From Budorcas taxicolor (taxonomy: Eukaryota > Chordata > Mammalia > Artiodactyla > Bovidae): 64,000 nt of DNA. The DNA is taken from NCBI RefSeq assembly GCF_023091745.1, contig NC_068920.1, positions 152,859,622 to 152,923,621 on the forward strand. Reading direction: 5' to 3'. The translations under genes and the position numbers were made by a program. The notes beneath the pieces were generated by a model that saw only the letters and a list, made by a program, of their open reading frames with translations, had not been told where the DNA came from and ran no database searches. This document shows positions 1 to 11,444 of the stretch, piece after piece (the stretch's first letter is position 1; the number at the start of each line of letters is the position of its first letter).

Positions 1-39
1 GGCAAGAGTACTGGAGTGGGGTGCCATTGTCTTTTCCAG
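1..39 (-). mobile_element. Bov-A type SINE, cut by window edge
   Basis: The first bases match the 5' end of a Bov-A/Bov-A2 SINE read on the minus strand (the segment running from 'caagagtactggagtgg' to 'gccattg..cttttcc'). The rest of the element lies outside the window. Confidence 0.8.
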
Positions 40-1628
40 TACCATGTGCCCCAGACAATCTTAAATACTCTTCATTCTGGGCTTCTCTGTTCCAGTTGGC
101 AAAGGTAACTGTGATTGCTCCAACTTCCCCTTCACACCTAGCTATGGCTTGGCTTTGCAATCTTTTGCTGATTTCTTGGGCTCCTTACTGGGAATTCTGG
201 TATTTCTTTCTCTCCTTTCCTCACCCTAAACTTGTTTATAACATCAGTTGAGCAATCTGACTTATGTTTCTGGATATTTGCCAATTGTATTTATTATTCT
301 TGATCCTAAATCCTGATTCCACATAATCCCATCACAAAGGTTGTCAGGAAGAATCTGAGCTCTTTCCTCCTTCCTTCCAAATTAAGGATAACCATAGTGC
401 CTTCTTCCTGGTAACTGATATAGCAGTAAGAAGAGAAATGAGACAAAGAGTTGCAAACTAGTAAGCCCTGCCTTTGGAAAAATCCTCTCCGTCAAGGCCA
501 AGCCATGTTTTACCTGTTGGCAGACACAGTAGGTGAAGAAGTGGCAGAAGTAAGTAAAGGGAATTTATCACTATGGGGTGACAAAGCCAGAGGGTTGGCC
601 CAAGGATCTGGAGCTGCTCATTTTTGTCTCTAAGAGCTGTAGAGTTTTTTGAGATTATAGTCAGGATGAAGGCTGAGAAACTCTTTTAGGGAAAGAAGAA
701 CCAAAGAATAGGACAACAGAATCAAAGGATAAGGCCCTTGATAGGAAAAAAAAAAAAAAAGATGAAGGTAAAAAGCAGGGTTGACAATGGAGACTTTTAG
801 ACCGTTTGTTAAGGATTTTGAAAATTTTCTGATGTTAAATGGTCAGTGCTATTGATGAAGAGGGCACTAAGGGAATAACCTGATTCAGGCATTACACACT
901 GACAGATATAGTGAAACAAATGCAACTCCATCCTAAGATAACTTACAGTCCCCTTGAGAAGCTTTGTGGGGATGAGTAGACTTTCTCGCTAAAGGCAAGG
1001 TCTGCAGTCAGGAAAGCATAAAATTGTCTAGCCACTCAATCTGTACCACTCTCCTCTCAATGAGATACACAAAGAATCTGTCACTTTTCAGAACACAGTT
1101 ATTAGAATGTGCCCAGTCAGGGGAGTCCAATCTTTGTGAGGCATCGTATTCTCCATGGAAAGATGGGAGTAGGAGAAAAATAACTTAGTTTGTGGTTTTA
1201 TGATCTCTTGGGAAAAATTATATAGTTCTGAGATGCATTCCTAAATTAGTATAGGGTTCAGGAATAAATAAATACGCAATAGTGTTCAGATATTCTTCAT
1301 GTTCAAGAAGTGTTAACTCCAAAATAAGAATAATGTTTCAGTAAATCTTCTTGTCCATCTATAGGTAAGTTTTTCTTTAAGTGTGGAGTTTGAATAGAAG
1401 TTAAGAATAGGAACATATTTAGATCTGCAAGATACTGATAACAAAAAAATAAAAATAAAAAAGATAACTGACTTAACAGAAAGGGCACTGGTCAGAGAGG
1501 CTGCATATCCTGGTTGTCATACCATATCTTCCTCTAAAGCACAGTGTAAATTATTTCAATAACTTTATTTTTGAACTTTAGCTTATTCATCTGTGAATCA
1601 AATGGAAGAGTTAAGCAAAATTATTTAC
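40..1628. other. No gene recognised; AT-rich sequence
   Basis: Only short open frames occur here, with no recognisable domain. There is a run of about 15 A near 745-760 and an A/T-rich patch near 1445-1465. No repeat family could be named with confidence. Confidence 0.5.
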
Positions 1629-1640
1629 TCTTAGTCTCTG

Positions 1641-1855
1641 AAAAAGTGAAAGTGTTAATCACTCAGTTGTGTCCAACTTTTTGTGACTCATGGATTGTAG
1701 CCTGCCAGGCTCCTCTGTCCGTGGAATTCTTCAGACAAGAATGCTGGAGTGGATCGTCCTTTTTTTCTCCAGGGGACCTTTCGGACCCAGGTATGGAGCC
1801 CGGGTCTCCTGCATTGCAGGGAGAGTCTTACCATCTGAGCCACGAGGGAAGCCCT
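1641..1855 (-). mobile_element. Bov-tA SINE
   Basis: A tRNA-like head is read on the minus strand at 1800-1855 (the 'gggcttccctcgtggctcagatgg' region), followed by the Bov-A body. A 12-bp target duplication, tcttagtctctg, flanks it at 1629-1640 and 1856-1867. Divergence is modest. Confidence 0.9.
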
Positions 1856-2068
1856 TCTTAGTCTCTGCTGAGCATTAAAATACTTAAGGAGAATTTAGTT
1901 TTTGTTTTTAAATGATACCCAGTATTTAAACTGGGTAGCCAGACTATATCCTAAAAATTTTAACTCAGTAAATCTGGATAAGTCTGAAGGGTCTGTATTT
2001 TTTAAAGCGTCTCATTTGGTTATGATTGTGACCGATGTTTGGGGGTCTCTAGACCACATGATCTTGTA

Positions 2069-2291
2069 TGTGTGTGCACTCAGTCACTCATTCATGCCCA
2101 ACTCTTCGTGACCCCACAGACTGCAGCTCCGCAGGCTCCTCTGTCTATGGGACTTTCCTGACAAGAATACTGAATTGGGGACCATTTCCTCCTCCAGGGG
2201 ATAGTCTTGACCCAAGGATTGACTCTGCATCTCCTTCGACTCCTGTATTGGCAGGTGGATTCTTTACGACTGAATCACCCAGGAATGCCAT
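2069..2291 (-). mobile_element. Bov-tA SINE (diverged)
   Basis: Same family and orientation as the element at 1641, but more diverged. Flanked by an 11-bp duplication with one mismatch (atgatcttgta / atgatcctgta) at 2058-2068 and 2292-2302. Confidence 0.85.
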
Positions 2292-2336
2292 ATGATCCTG
2301 TAGGTTCTGTCTAGTTCTTAAATTTTATTGTTCTTT

Positions 2337-2460
2337 TATGAAAAATAAGTATATAAGATAGAAAAACCACAAGTGAGGTTAAAGATTCTAAAATAGAAAT
2401 ACTGAGAGATAAAATATAAAGGTGATAAAATATAAAGAGATAAAATAAAATATAAATAGG
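2337..2460. repeat. A/T-rich low-complexity tract
   Basis: Repeated imperfect 'ataaaatataaa' words make up most of this stretch. No gene is seen. Confidence 0.7.
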
Positions 2461-2489
2461 AAACCACTTTCTATCTAATGCTAGCATCT

Positions 2490-2695
2490 AATGCTATGGG
2501 TTTGAATTCTAGCTCCAATATTTACAAATTGTTGGTGCAAATGATTCAAGTATCCTTAGCCTCAGTTTTCTTCAACACACAGTCTTAAGCATAACAATCT
2601 CTCCTTCCTTGTTTTGTTTAAGAGCTAAAGCAGTCTGTATGAAGTGCTTAGTTGAGCACCTGACATGTAACAAGTGGACACAAATGTTAGCTGCA
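2490..2695 (+). mobile_element. MIR SINE (ancient)
   Basis: The order of elements matches MIR: a 'gggtttgaattctagctcc' segment, then 'cctcagttttctt', then 'tgcttagttgagcacctgacatgtaacaag' and a final 'aatgttagc'. It is strongly diverged, as expected for a mammal-wide repeat. Confidence 0.7.
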
Positions 2696-2754
2696 GGATG
2701 ACCCTATGCCAATGATAAAAACTGAAAGACAGGGAAAAAATGCACTGCATAGTT

Positions 2755-3600
2755 TCAAAGGGAACCCTCTTACACTGTTGGTGGGAATGCAAATTAGTAC
2801 AGCCACTATGGAGAACAGTGTGGAGATTCCTTAAAAAACTGGAAATAGAACTGCCATATGACCCAGCAATCCCACTGCTGGGCATACACACCGAGGAAAC
2901 CAGAATTGAAAGGGACACATGTACCCCAATGTTCATCACAGCACTGTTTATAATAGCCAGGACATGGAAGCAACCTAGATGTCCATCAGCAGATGAATGG
3001 ATAAGAAAGCTGTGGTACATATACACAATGGAGTGTTACTCAGCCATTAAAAAGAATACATTTGAATCAGTTCTAATGAGGTGGATGAAACTGGAGCCTA
3101 TTATACAGAGTGAAGTAGGCCAGAAAGAAAAACACCAATATAATATACTAATGCATATATATGGAATTTAGAGAGATGGGAACGATAACCCTGTATGTAA
3201 GACAGCAAAAGAGACACAAATGTATAGAACAGGCTTTTGGACTCTGGGAGAGGGAAAGGGTGGGATGATTTGGGAGAATGGCATTGAAACATGTATAATA
3301 TCATATATTAAATGAATCGCCAGTCCAGGCTTGATGCATGATACTGGATGCTTGGGGCTGGTGCACTGGGACAACCCAGAGGGATGGTACGGGGAGGGAG
3401 GAGGGAGTGGGGTTCAGGATGGGGAATACTTGTACACCTGTGGCAGATTCATGTTGATGTATGACAAAACGAATACAATATTGTAAAGTAATTAACCTCC
3501 AATTATTTAAATATAAATAAATTTATATTTAAAATAAATCAAATGCAAACATTAAACCACAAAAAAATAAAAAATTAATAAAAAAACAAAAATAAAAAAT
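2755..3600 (+). mobile_element. L1 LINE, 5'-truncated 3' end
   Basis: The open frame ending at 3171 encodes the extreme C-terminus of L1 ORF2 protein (CWWECKLVQPLW, then RTWKQPRCPSADEWIRKLWYIYTMEC). It is followed by the ruminant L1 3'UTR with its G-rich tract near 3375-3425 and an A-rich tail to 3600. The endonuclease and reverse transcriptase domains are absent, so it is a dead 5'-truncated copy. Confidence 0.93.
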
Positions 3601-3681
3601 ACAATCATATTTTTCATGCTGTTTCATACTCTAAACTTTTTCCCATGTCAATAATAAACAGAGATGTCATAAAAAAAAAAA
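3601..3681 (+). mobile_element. Possible L1 3' transduced segment with poly(A)
   Basis: About 70 non-L1 bases follow the L1 A-rich tail, then AATAAA at 3653-3658, twelve bases, and a run of 11 A at 3671-3681. This arrangement (L1 tail, unique sequence, second poly(A) signal, second tail) is typical of 3' transduction. No clean target duplication bounds the whole unit, so this is tentative. Confidence 0.4.
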
Positions 3682-3817
3682 GAAAATAACGCCCTGCAGT
3701 CTAAAATGAGATATTGTGAGGGCTTTAAAAACTATTTTTTATGGAATTCAGGAGCTATCAACAGATTATAAGATTTAGCTCACCTCCACCTACTCGTGGA
3801 TCTGCGCTACTAAAAAT

Positions 3818-4022
3818 TCAATGCATGATACTGGATGCTTGGGGCTGGTGCACTGAGGTGACCCAGAGGGATGGTACAGGGAGGGAGGAGGGAGGGGGGT
3901 TCAGGATGGGGAACACGTGTATACCTGTGGCGGATTCATGTTGATGTATGACAAAACCAATACAATATTGTAAAGTAATTAGCCTCCAATTAAAATAAAT
4001 AAATTTATATTTTTTAAAAAAA
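3818..4022 (+). mobile_element. L1 3'UTR fragment
   Basis: Closely repeats the sequence at about 3336-3540 (ggatgcttggggctggtgca, then the G-rich tract and 'aataaataaatttatatt' tail). It is a separate short 5'-truncated L1 copy. Confidence 0.9.
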
Positions 4023-4292
4023 TGATGACACTGATACAGGGCTACAGAAGTAGACCAAAATTTTGTAAGACTGAAGCTGAATATGCCCAGAAACTCCCTA
4101 AAAGAATCATGTCTGTATAAAAGATTGACCAGAGGGAAGAGAGAGGAAAGAAAAAAACTATAATATTCGTAAGGAGGAAAGAAAGAAGTATGGTCGGATT
4201 GGAGGTGAAGTCACGATTGGGGATGAAAATGAAATAAAAAGGAGATTTGGGAGTTGGAAAATTTGACAGACAGCACAGGCAGAAGAAATCTA

Positions 4293-4334
4293 GCATTCTA
4301 ACTCTCCTTCCTACCTTCCAGGTGCAGCAGAGTC
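4293..4334 (+). promoter_or_regulatory. Predicted splice acceptor and 13-nt 5'UTR of the OR1N1-like coding exon
   Basis: A pyrimidine-rich run ends in 'cttccag' with AG at 4320-4321, and the ATG follows at 4335. OR genes usually have noncoding 5' exons spliced to a single coding exon, so this is a plausible acceptor. The upstream exon was not identified. Confidence 0.6.
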
Positions 4335-5270
4335 ATGGAAAACCAAACCAGCATTTCTGAATTTTTCCTGCAAGGAATATCTGGCTCGCCAGAGCAACAG
4401 CAGTTATTCTTTGGAATTTTCCTGTGTATGTATCTTGTCACCTTGACGGGAAATGTGCTCATCATCCTGGCCATCGGCTCTGACCCACACCTCCACACCC
4501 CCATGTACTTCTTTTTGGTCAACCTGTCTTTTGTTGACATAGGTTTAACATCCTCCACAGTAACCAAGATGCTGGTAAATATACAGACACAACTTCACAC
4601 CATCTCCTATGTTGGCTGCCTCACACAGATGTACTTCTTTCTGATGTTCGGTGATCTGGACAGCTTCTTCCTGGCCGTGATGGCATATGATCGCTATGTG
4701 GCCATTTGCTGCCCTCTCCACTACTGCACGGTTATGAGTCTGCGAGTCTGTGCCCTGCTGCTTGCACTGTGTTGGATCCTCACCCACATCGTTGCCTTGA
4801 CTCACACCCTCCTCATGGCTCGGCTATCCTTCTGTGTTGTTGGGGAAATAGCTCACTTTTTCTGTGACATAATTCCTGTCCTGAAGCTGTCTTGTTCTGA
4901 CACCCGCATCAATGAGCTGATGGTTTTTGCCTTAGGAGGCACCGTGCTCATGGTCCCCTTCATATGCATTGTCATCTCCTACATTCACATTGTATCTGCC
5001 ATTCTAAGGATCCGAACGCCGGGTGGGGGTGGCAAGGCCTTTTCCACCTGCAGTTCCCATCTCTGTGTCGTCTGTGTCTTCTATGGGACCCTCTTCAGTG
5101 CTTACCTGTGTCCTCCATCCGTTGCCTCTGAAGACAAGGACATTGCAGCAGCTGCAGTGTACACTCTAGTGACCCCCATGCTGAACCCCTTCATCTACAG
5201 CCTACGAAACAAGGACATGAAGGTGGCCCTTAAGAGGCTCCTCAGTCATAGGAGAATTATTGCTTCTTAG
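4335..5270 (+). CDS. OR1N1: Olfactory receptor, OR1N1-like, intact
   Basis: A 311-residue intact class II olfactory receptor, a seven-transmembrane odorant GPCR expected in the ciliary membrane of olfactory sensory neurons and coupled to Golf. Visible family marks: N-terminal glycosylation sequon NQT (3-5), GN in TM1 (39-40), LHTPMYFFL (53-61), MAYDRYVAIC at the end of TM3 (116-125), SY in TM5 (215-216), KAFSTCSSHL in TM6 (234-243) and PMLNPFIYSLRN in TM7 (281-292). Cys95 and Cys177 fit the conserved disulphide. Residue 126 is Cys where most ORs have His. Length is normal and the ATG sits 13 bases after a good splice acceptor. Sequence resembles human OR1N1 as I remember it; the exact ortholog name is less certain than the family. 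It lies tail-to-tail with the OR1J array. Confidence 0.93.
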   Translation: MENQTSISEFFLQGISGSPEQQQLFFGIFLCMYLVTLTGNVLIILAIGSDPHLHTPMYFFLVNLSFVDIGLTSSTVTKMLVNIQTQLHTISYVGCLTQMYFFLMFGDLDSFFLAVMAYDRYVAICCPLHYCTVMSLRVCALLLALCWILTHIVALTHTLLMARLSFCVVGEIAHFFCDIIPVLKLSCSDTRINELMVFALGGTVLMVPFICIVISYIHIVSAILRIRTPGGGGKAFSTCSSHLCVVCVFYGTLFSAYLCPPSVASEDKDIAAAAVYTLVTPMLNPFIYSLRNKDMKVALKRLLSHRRIIAS

Positions 5271-5284
5271 TAATAATTAGTGAT

Positions 5285-5515
5285 AGTAACTTTAACTTGG
5301 AGTCAAACTTGGCTTCAGTTTTGGTCTGCCACACAATAGTCATAAAAGTTACCTAACCTCGCTGAACCTTAGACTTCTCATCGATAAAGTGGAAATATAA
5401 TCTCTATTTAATAATGTGACTTGGAGAATTAACTAAGATAAACTACAAAATGTGTGTAGTATACTGGCTCATAATCAGATGTTTTTAATAAATGATGGCT
5501 ATCATTATTACCATC
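5285..5515 (+). mobile_element. MIR SINE (ancient)
   Basis: Diverged MIR order: 'ttacctaacctcgctgaacctta', 'tctcatcgataaagtgg', 'ggctcataatcag..ttttaataaatgatggctatcattatt'. It begins shortly after the OR1N1-like stop codon and may supply part of its 3'UTR. Confidence 0.7.
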
Positions 5516-5569
5516 ATTCTCAATCTTCACCCCTCTTTCACTGAAAAGGTATAAAAATCTTTTCTTAGA

Positions 5570-5700
5570 GATCCATTCATTAAACAAATATACACCAGAC
5601 ACCTACTATGTGGGAGGAGGTTTAATAAGTTCTGGGAATAGAACCCTGAACAAGACATTGACCTTGATTTCATGACACTTTCATTCCAGGTTGTTAATTT
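5570..5700 (-). mobile_element. L2-like ancient LINE fragment
   Basis: The stretch 'attcattaaacaaatatacaccagacacctactatgtg', followed by 'ccctgaacaagacattgacctt' and 'catgacactttcattccag', matches the reverse complement of the L2 3' end pattern. Diverged, assigned by word order only. Confidence 0.5.
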
Positions 5701-6536
5701 GTTAATCATAAAAACTGGGGGTCATCTCTATGTTTATAGCACTAAGTGGAGGGTTTGGACAAAAGAAATAAAGAATAGAAATCCATTCTAGGAGATGCAA
5801 AATAGGTAAAGACTTCCCTGACAGAAGACTGATAATTCAGTGTTTAGGTTTCCATGATGTTTACTTTATATTCCATGGTTTGCCAAAATTTCAACCAGGA
5901 AAGATGACTGAGTTCCATGGGCTGCCTCTTCACCCTACGTATGGGCCAAAATGTTCAATGCCAAGCATCTTTTGTGTGACCTGAAGGAGTGAACACTGCA
6001 AACTTTTCCTTATTTACTTTCAGGTTTGTCTTTAGATCTAAAAGGGGCACCAACAGCTTAAACAATTGCAGAGATAGAAAAAAAAAACCAACATTTTTAT
6101 GGGCACCTAAGTTTTCTTCTGCCTTTAAGAATCTTAAACACATTAAAAATATTATCATTAAAAATAAAGACCATAAAATTTTGACTTCTCACATCCCCCG
6201 GGTGTGACCAGGAGTCCAGCGGCTACCTAAAACCCCTCCCCAAAGCAGTTTGTTTCTCATACTCAGCCTGTCTTAAAATGTCTTGCAATACCTATATGTT
6301 TAAATTAATTTTCGTTACTGAGCATCCTTCATGGAATCAAACTCTCCCAGCCTTCAGCAGTGGAAGGCACAAATGTGAATCATTTCAAGCAGCACGCCTC
6401 ATCTTAGTACTTGACGATTCCATTTGTTTGCTGATTGGAGGTAGGGCTTCTGTTCTCTCAAGATATCCTTTCTGGATAGTCTCTCTAGGGTCCTCAACTC
6501 AGTGAGAGGGGCTTTCCTTTTTTCTCCTTTTTTGTG
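5701..6536. other. No gene or clear repeat recognised
   Basis: Short open frames only, none with a family resemblance. Composition is moderately AT-rich. Confidence 0.45.
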
Positions 6537-7075
6537 ATGAAGCATGATTGCTCTACAATGTTGTGTTACTTTCTGCTATATAACGAAGTGTATCAGCCAT
6601 ATGTGTACATATATTCCTTCCCTCTTGGACCTTCCTCCCACCCGTCTAGTTCATCACAGAGCACCCAGCTGAGCTCCCTGTACTACACAGCCTGTTCTCA
6701 CTAGCTACCTATATTACACATGGTAGTGTATATATGTCTATCCTAATCTCCCAATTCATTCATTGCAGCACAATTTACAATAGCCAGGACACAGAAACAA
6801 CCTTAATGTTCAATGAGAGGTTTATGGGTAAAGAAGATGTAGTACATATATACAATGGAATACTACTCAGCCATAAACTGGAACAAAATTGTTCATTTGT
6901 AGAGATGTGGATGGACACAGAGTCTGTCATGTCATATGGAATGAAGTAAGTCAGAAAGAGAAAAACAATTTCATATATTAATGCATATATGTGGAATCTA
7001 GAAAAATGGTATAAATGAACCTATTTTCAGGTCAGGAACAGAGATGCAGACACAGAGGATGGATATGAGGGGGAC
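6537..7075 (+). mobile_element. Old L1 fragment
   Basis: Diverged L1 3' sequence: 'tacaatagccaggacacagaa', 'gtacatatatacaatggaatactactcagccataaa' and 'gtcagaaagagaaaaac' are all characteristic of the L1 ORF2 end and 3'UTR. Many substitutions and stops. Confidence 0.8.
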
Positions 7076-8206
7076 CTTCTCAAATAATCAGATCTGGAGC
7101 TATTGAAGCCCCAGAGTCCTGTCCTATCTTCTTATTGATGACTCTCCTTTCATTCTCTTGACATCTCCAATTTTGCAGACTATGGGGAACTGATAGTCTA
7201 GTCTCACTGAACTATTAACCTCTAGCGTTCTTTTTGTCCTTCAAATTGGCAAGAAAAGATCTTCTGCCCCTCATGATTGGCTCTTTTAGGAAAGGCATCT
7301 CTGGCAGGGTTCTAAAGCTCATGTTGACAGATCACATGGACATGACAGGGGCTGGGATGTGAGATTATTGAACACGGCATCCAACCAACCTTGCCATCCA
7401 TGACCCCTCTGATACCCTGAACCTGCTGCTCACACTGGCCCCCATCAGCTCACCTTCTCTACTCATTCTGACCCTCAGGTAATCTTAATCCAGTAACAAC
7501 GCAGTGCACATAGGAACCCTGTTGGGTGGCTGGGTTTACATTTATCCTACAGGCCCCAAACAGACTAGGAGATGAGACTGGGTTCCCCACACCAGAATAG
7601 TTATAATTGTATTCAAATTTCCAAACTTATTTATCCCCTGGTACATCCTATCCTCCACACCCCAATCTCTAAGTTCAACCTTCAATTATTTTAGGTCCCC
7701 AGTTCAAATAAGGTTAATGTGATATTGACATTAAAACAATTCACACTGGATTACAAGTCATTTCTAACTCTGCATTTTGGTAGTGTGATCTGAGTAAGAA
7801 GTGCTTCTGATTGGGATCTGTTCATGGGTGGGTGATGAAGAGTTTCTGGTCACTATTCAGGGTACTTGCCTTCCTCCTGCTTGGAGCCCTTTTATAAAAA
7901 AGGCAGGTAGTCAGAAACTTATTCTCTGTCTCACTTAAGACTATTACAGTGTAGACAGCCCTGGCATGGCTGAGGGAAAATACTCCAAAGTTCATACTTT
8001 CAGAAAGATTTTCAGAAGTTTTATATACATAACCAAGTCAATATGATGCCTTGGACTGTCCACAACCAAGGAAAGCCAATCTAGCATAGCAGGTGGTGAC
8101 AAAACTCTTCCCAACAAGCAAGTGCCTCTGACATTTTTTGAGAAAAATCCATTCAGAGCACTTTCACCCACCCATGACCAAAAATGTGAAGAACAGCAGT
8201 GACCTC
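7076..8206. other. About 1.1 kb without recognised gene or repeat
   Basis: I could not assign this stretch to a gene or repeat family. It holds an isolated TATA-like tract (cttttataaaaaagg near 7890) with no reading frame next to it, so no promoter is claimed. Confidence 0.4.
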
Positions 8207-9180
8207 TGTTTTTTTTTTAGTGCTTTACAATCACTTTATTTATTTATTTATTTAAAAATTTTTTATTTTTACTTTATTTTGCTTTACAATACTGTATTGG
8301 TTTTGCCATACATTGACATGAATCAGCCACGGGTATACATGAGTTCCCAATCCTGAACCCCCCTCCCACCTCCCTCCCCATATCATCTCTCTGGATCATC
8401 CCTGTGCACCAGCCCCAAGCATCCTGTATCCTGTATCGAACATAGACTGGCGATTTGTTTCTTACCTGATAGTATACATGTTTCAGTGCCATTCTCCCAA
8501 ACACTCTCCCTCTCCCACAGAGTCTAAAAGTCAGTTCTATACATCTGTGTCTCTTTTGCTGTCTCTCATAGAGGGTTCTCATTACCATCTTTCTAAATTC
8601 CAGATATATGCGTTAGTATACTGCATTGGTGTTTTTCTTTCTGGCTTACTTCACTCTGTATAATAGGCTCCAGTTTCATCCAACTCATTAGAACGGATTC
8701 AAATGTATTCTTTTTAATGGCTGAGTAATACTCCATTGTGTATATGTACCACAGCTTTCTTATCCATTCATCTGCTGATAGACATCTAGGTTGCTTCCAT
8801 GTCCTGGCTATTATAAACAGTGTTGCGATGAACACTGGGGTACACATGTCTCTTTCAATTCTGATTTCCTCGGTCTGTATGCCCAGCAGTGGGATTGCTG
8901 GGTCATAAGGGAGTTCTATTTGCAACTTTTTAAGGACTCTCCACACTGTTCTCCATAGTGGCTGTACTAGTTTGCATTCCTACCAACAGTGTAAGAGGGT
9001 TCCCTTTTCTCCACACTCTCTCCAGTATTTATTGCTTGTAGACTTTTGGATCTCAGCCATTCTGACTGGTGTGAAATGGTACTTCATTGTGGTTTTGATT
9101 TGCATTTCTCTGATAATGAGTGATGTTGAGCATCTTTTCATGTGTTTGTTAGCCATCTGTATGTCTTTAGGGAATGGGCC
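8207..9180 (-). mobile_element. L1 LINE, 5'-truncated, antisense
   Basis: Read on the minus strand it encodes the ORF2 C-terminus (IELPYDPAIPLLGIQTEE, RTWKQPRCLSADEWIRKLW) followed by the 3'UTR and an A-rich tail that appears as T/A-rich DNA at 8,207-8,280. The frame is broken near 8,950, and the upstream ORF2 part continues to about 9,178 (PFPKDIQMANKHMKRCS). Confidence 0.93.
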
Positions 9181-9471
9181 AGAGACAACCAGGTAGATGA
9201 TCAGGGACCCAAAAACAGAACCCCACTGCCACAGGGATGCTGAGCCAGGCACTCATGGGTGTGTCCAGGCCAAACACAGCATCCTTTCTCTAGGACAGCA
9301 CGAAAGGCTTCAGCTCTGTTCAGGTTTGGGTTCTGGAACTGGCGGATACTAAGCCTGCAGACACAGTAACTCCATGTCTGCAGCTTAATTGTTCAGGGTT
9401 GGGGTAGGGGACAACTTTGTCCTTCTACAAAGGAAATTGGAGTGTTAAATAGCAGCTTCATCAGCTCCAGG

Positions 9472-9684
9472 GGCTTCCCTGATGGCTCAGCTGGAAAAGA
9501 ATCTGCCTGCAATGCAGGAGACACAGGAGATGCAGGTTCAATTCCTGGGTTGGGAAGACCCCCTGGAGAAGGAAATGGCAACCCACTCCAGTATTCTTGC
9601 CTGAAAAGTCCATGGACAGAGGAGCCTGGTGAGCTACAGTCCATAGGCTGCTCACAAAGAGTCAGACATGACTGAACATGAGCA
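9472..9684 (+). mobile_element. Bov-tA SINE with 13-bp target duplication
   Basis: The tRNA-like head (ggcttccctgatggctcagc) is followed by the Bov-A body. catcagctccagg is repeated exactly at 9459-9471 and 9685-9697. Confidence 0.93.
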
Positions 9685-9697
9685 CATCAGCTCCAGG

Positions 9698-10784
9698 TCA
9701 AGGATCACTCTCTGAGTGAATGTTAAATAAAAAATAAATAAATAAAAAGAAGCAAAAAACAAAAACCAAGTAGAGAGTAAGATACTCTTCTGATCTCTTT
9801 CCTCATCTACTCAGCCACCAACTTATCCATTGCTTCTTAGTCATTTGGTTCTAGCCTCATCAGCCAAGATGTGTAACTGTGTCCCTAGGACTGCAGATTA
9901 CCTTTGTATTGGGAATATAATCTCTATTCCATGATTCCAAGTCAGCATAATTCAGGAATATTTATGTAAGTTCTCCTCCAAAATTCACCTCTGATGAATC
10001 GGTATGGAAAGCTAATATTGATTATTCTTGGTCAATTGCAATGCTGACCAAATTTAGTATTTAATTTTTTAATCAAAAATATATTGAATGTCTTATAATA
10101 TTTTAATTTACACAGGAGAAAATGATATTTAGAGGAGTTAAGTGAGTTGTTTGAGGCCATACCCCATGGCAGATACAACTTACATGAGCTCTATCTTTCC
10201 CAAATACTCTTCTCTTACACCTATGTGGTGCTGAGCCTCAGAAGCCGATTTGACCATTTTTGTCCTTAAATGACTGCAGTCTGAACAAAGAAAACTATGT
10301 GACCCTTCACTGGATGTCAAAGAAAATAGATTACTTGGCTTTTAACACAAATGTAGGTTCACTAAACTGAGTACAAATGAGTTTCTGGGAGACAGATTTT
10401 GACATTGAAAGTGACATGCTCCAAATTCAGTGTGGGCAACAGAAGACTCCAGTCCCAGTCTGGACTGAGCAGGTGTCTTCTTGAAACTCACACATGCAGT
10501 CAGAAAAGTCCATAGACTTTGTTTAAATGTTTCTAAATCAAGAACAAGCTTTGAGTCCTAAAGTGAAGGACCTGAACTCATATCCGTAGATTGTTTCCTG
10601 GAGCATTATAGGCTACTATACAGTTTCTTCTCCTGATCCACCATCATTATCACCATCAAGAAAAACTGAAAAGAACACTGAAGGGGAAGTGAGGAAAGGA
10701 AAGGAGATTTACAAATCCCAAGCTTTCTATGCTGGGGAGCCTTGTTAGACAGAATCTTCCAGCAGGTCATAAGAACCCCATTTC
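9698..10784. other. No gene recognised; one A-rich patch
   Basis: An A-rich tract at 9722-9766 (aaataaataaataaaaagaag) is the only clear feature. No coding frame with family resemblance was found. Confidence 0.45.
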
Positions 10785-10937
10785 TTTCTCTCCACCCTCT
10801 AGGAACCACCATTCTGGTCTCTGCTTCTATGAATTTGACTATTTTAGATTTCATATATAAGTGAGATCATGAAATATTGGTCTTTTTTTGAATATGACTT
10901 ATTTCACTTGGCATAATGTACAAAGTTCCAGTTATGC
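10785..10937 (-). mobile_element. Old L1 3'UTR fragment, antisense
   Basis: Matches the old mammalian L1 pattern 'aaccaccattct..tctctgcttctatgaatttgactattttagat..catatataagtgagatcat', which lies antisense to L1. Confidence 0.6.
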
Positions 10938-11440
10938 AGATGTATAACTTCTTGGGAGGTCCAAAGTATGGCATGAGGACTATAGTTAAGAATACTATAT
11001 AGTTAAGAATACTTTCTGGTGGCTCAGATGGTAAAGAATCTGCCTGCAATGCAGGAGACCTGGGTTTGACCCTTGGGTTGGGGAGATCCCCTGGAGAAGG
11101 GAATGACAACCCACTCCAGTATTCTTGCCTGAGAATATCATGGATGGACAGAGAAATCTGATGGGCTACAGCCCACGAGGTCACAAAGAGTTGGACATGA
11201 CTATTTAACTAACACTCACATACTGTATGCTTGATATTTACTAATAGAGTGGATAATAAATTATATCTTCTCAACAAACACACACACACAAATGGATTAA
11301 ACTGATAACTTAATGAATGATGATGAATATGTGAACTTGATTGTAGTGGTTATTTCACAATGTATATACATCAAAATATCAAATATACACATTAAATATT
11401 TACAATGTGTATATGACAATTTTAGCTCAATAGACATGTT
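10938..11440 (+). mobile_element. Old L1 3' end, interrupted by a SINE
   Basis: The pieces 'ggcatgaggactatagttaa' and 'ttatttcacaatgtatatacatcaaaatatca..tttacaatgtgtat' are typical of old L1 3' ends. The Bov-tA at 11,013-11,208 splits it. Confidence 0.6.
11013..11208 (+). mobile_element. Bov-tA SINE
   Basis: tRNA-like head 'ctttctggtggctcagatgg' followed by the Bov-A body ending 'gagttggacatgactatttaac'. Target duplication not clear. Confidence 0.88.
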
Positions 11441-11444
11441 TTTA

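Noticed and set aside
7885..7900. TATA-box promoter at cttttataaaaaagg
   Set aside because: No reading frame, exon or other core element nearby; A/T-rich words are expected at this frequency.
9472..9545. Functional tRNA genes in the tRNA-like SINE heads
   Set aside because: Each head is fused to a Bov-A body, lacks a proper cloverleaf end and is flanked by target duplications.
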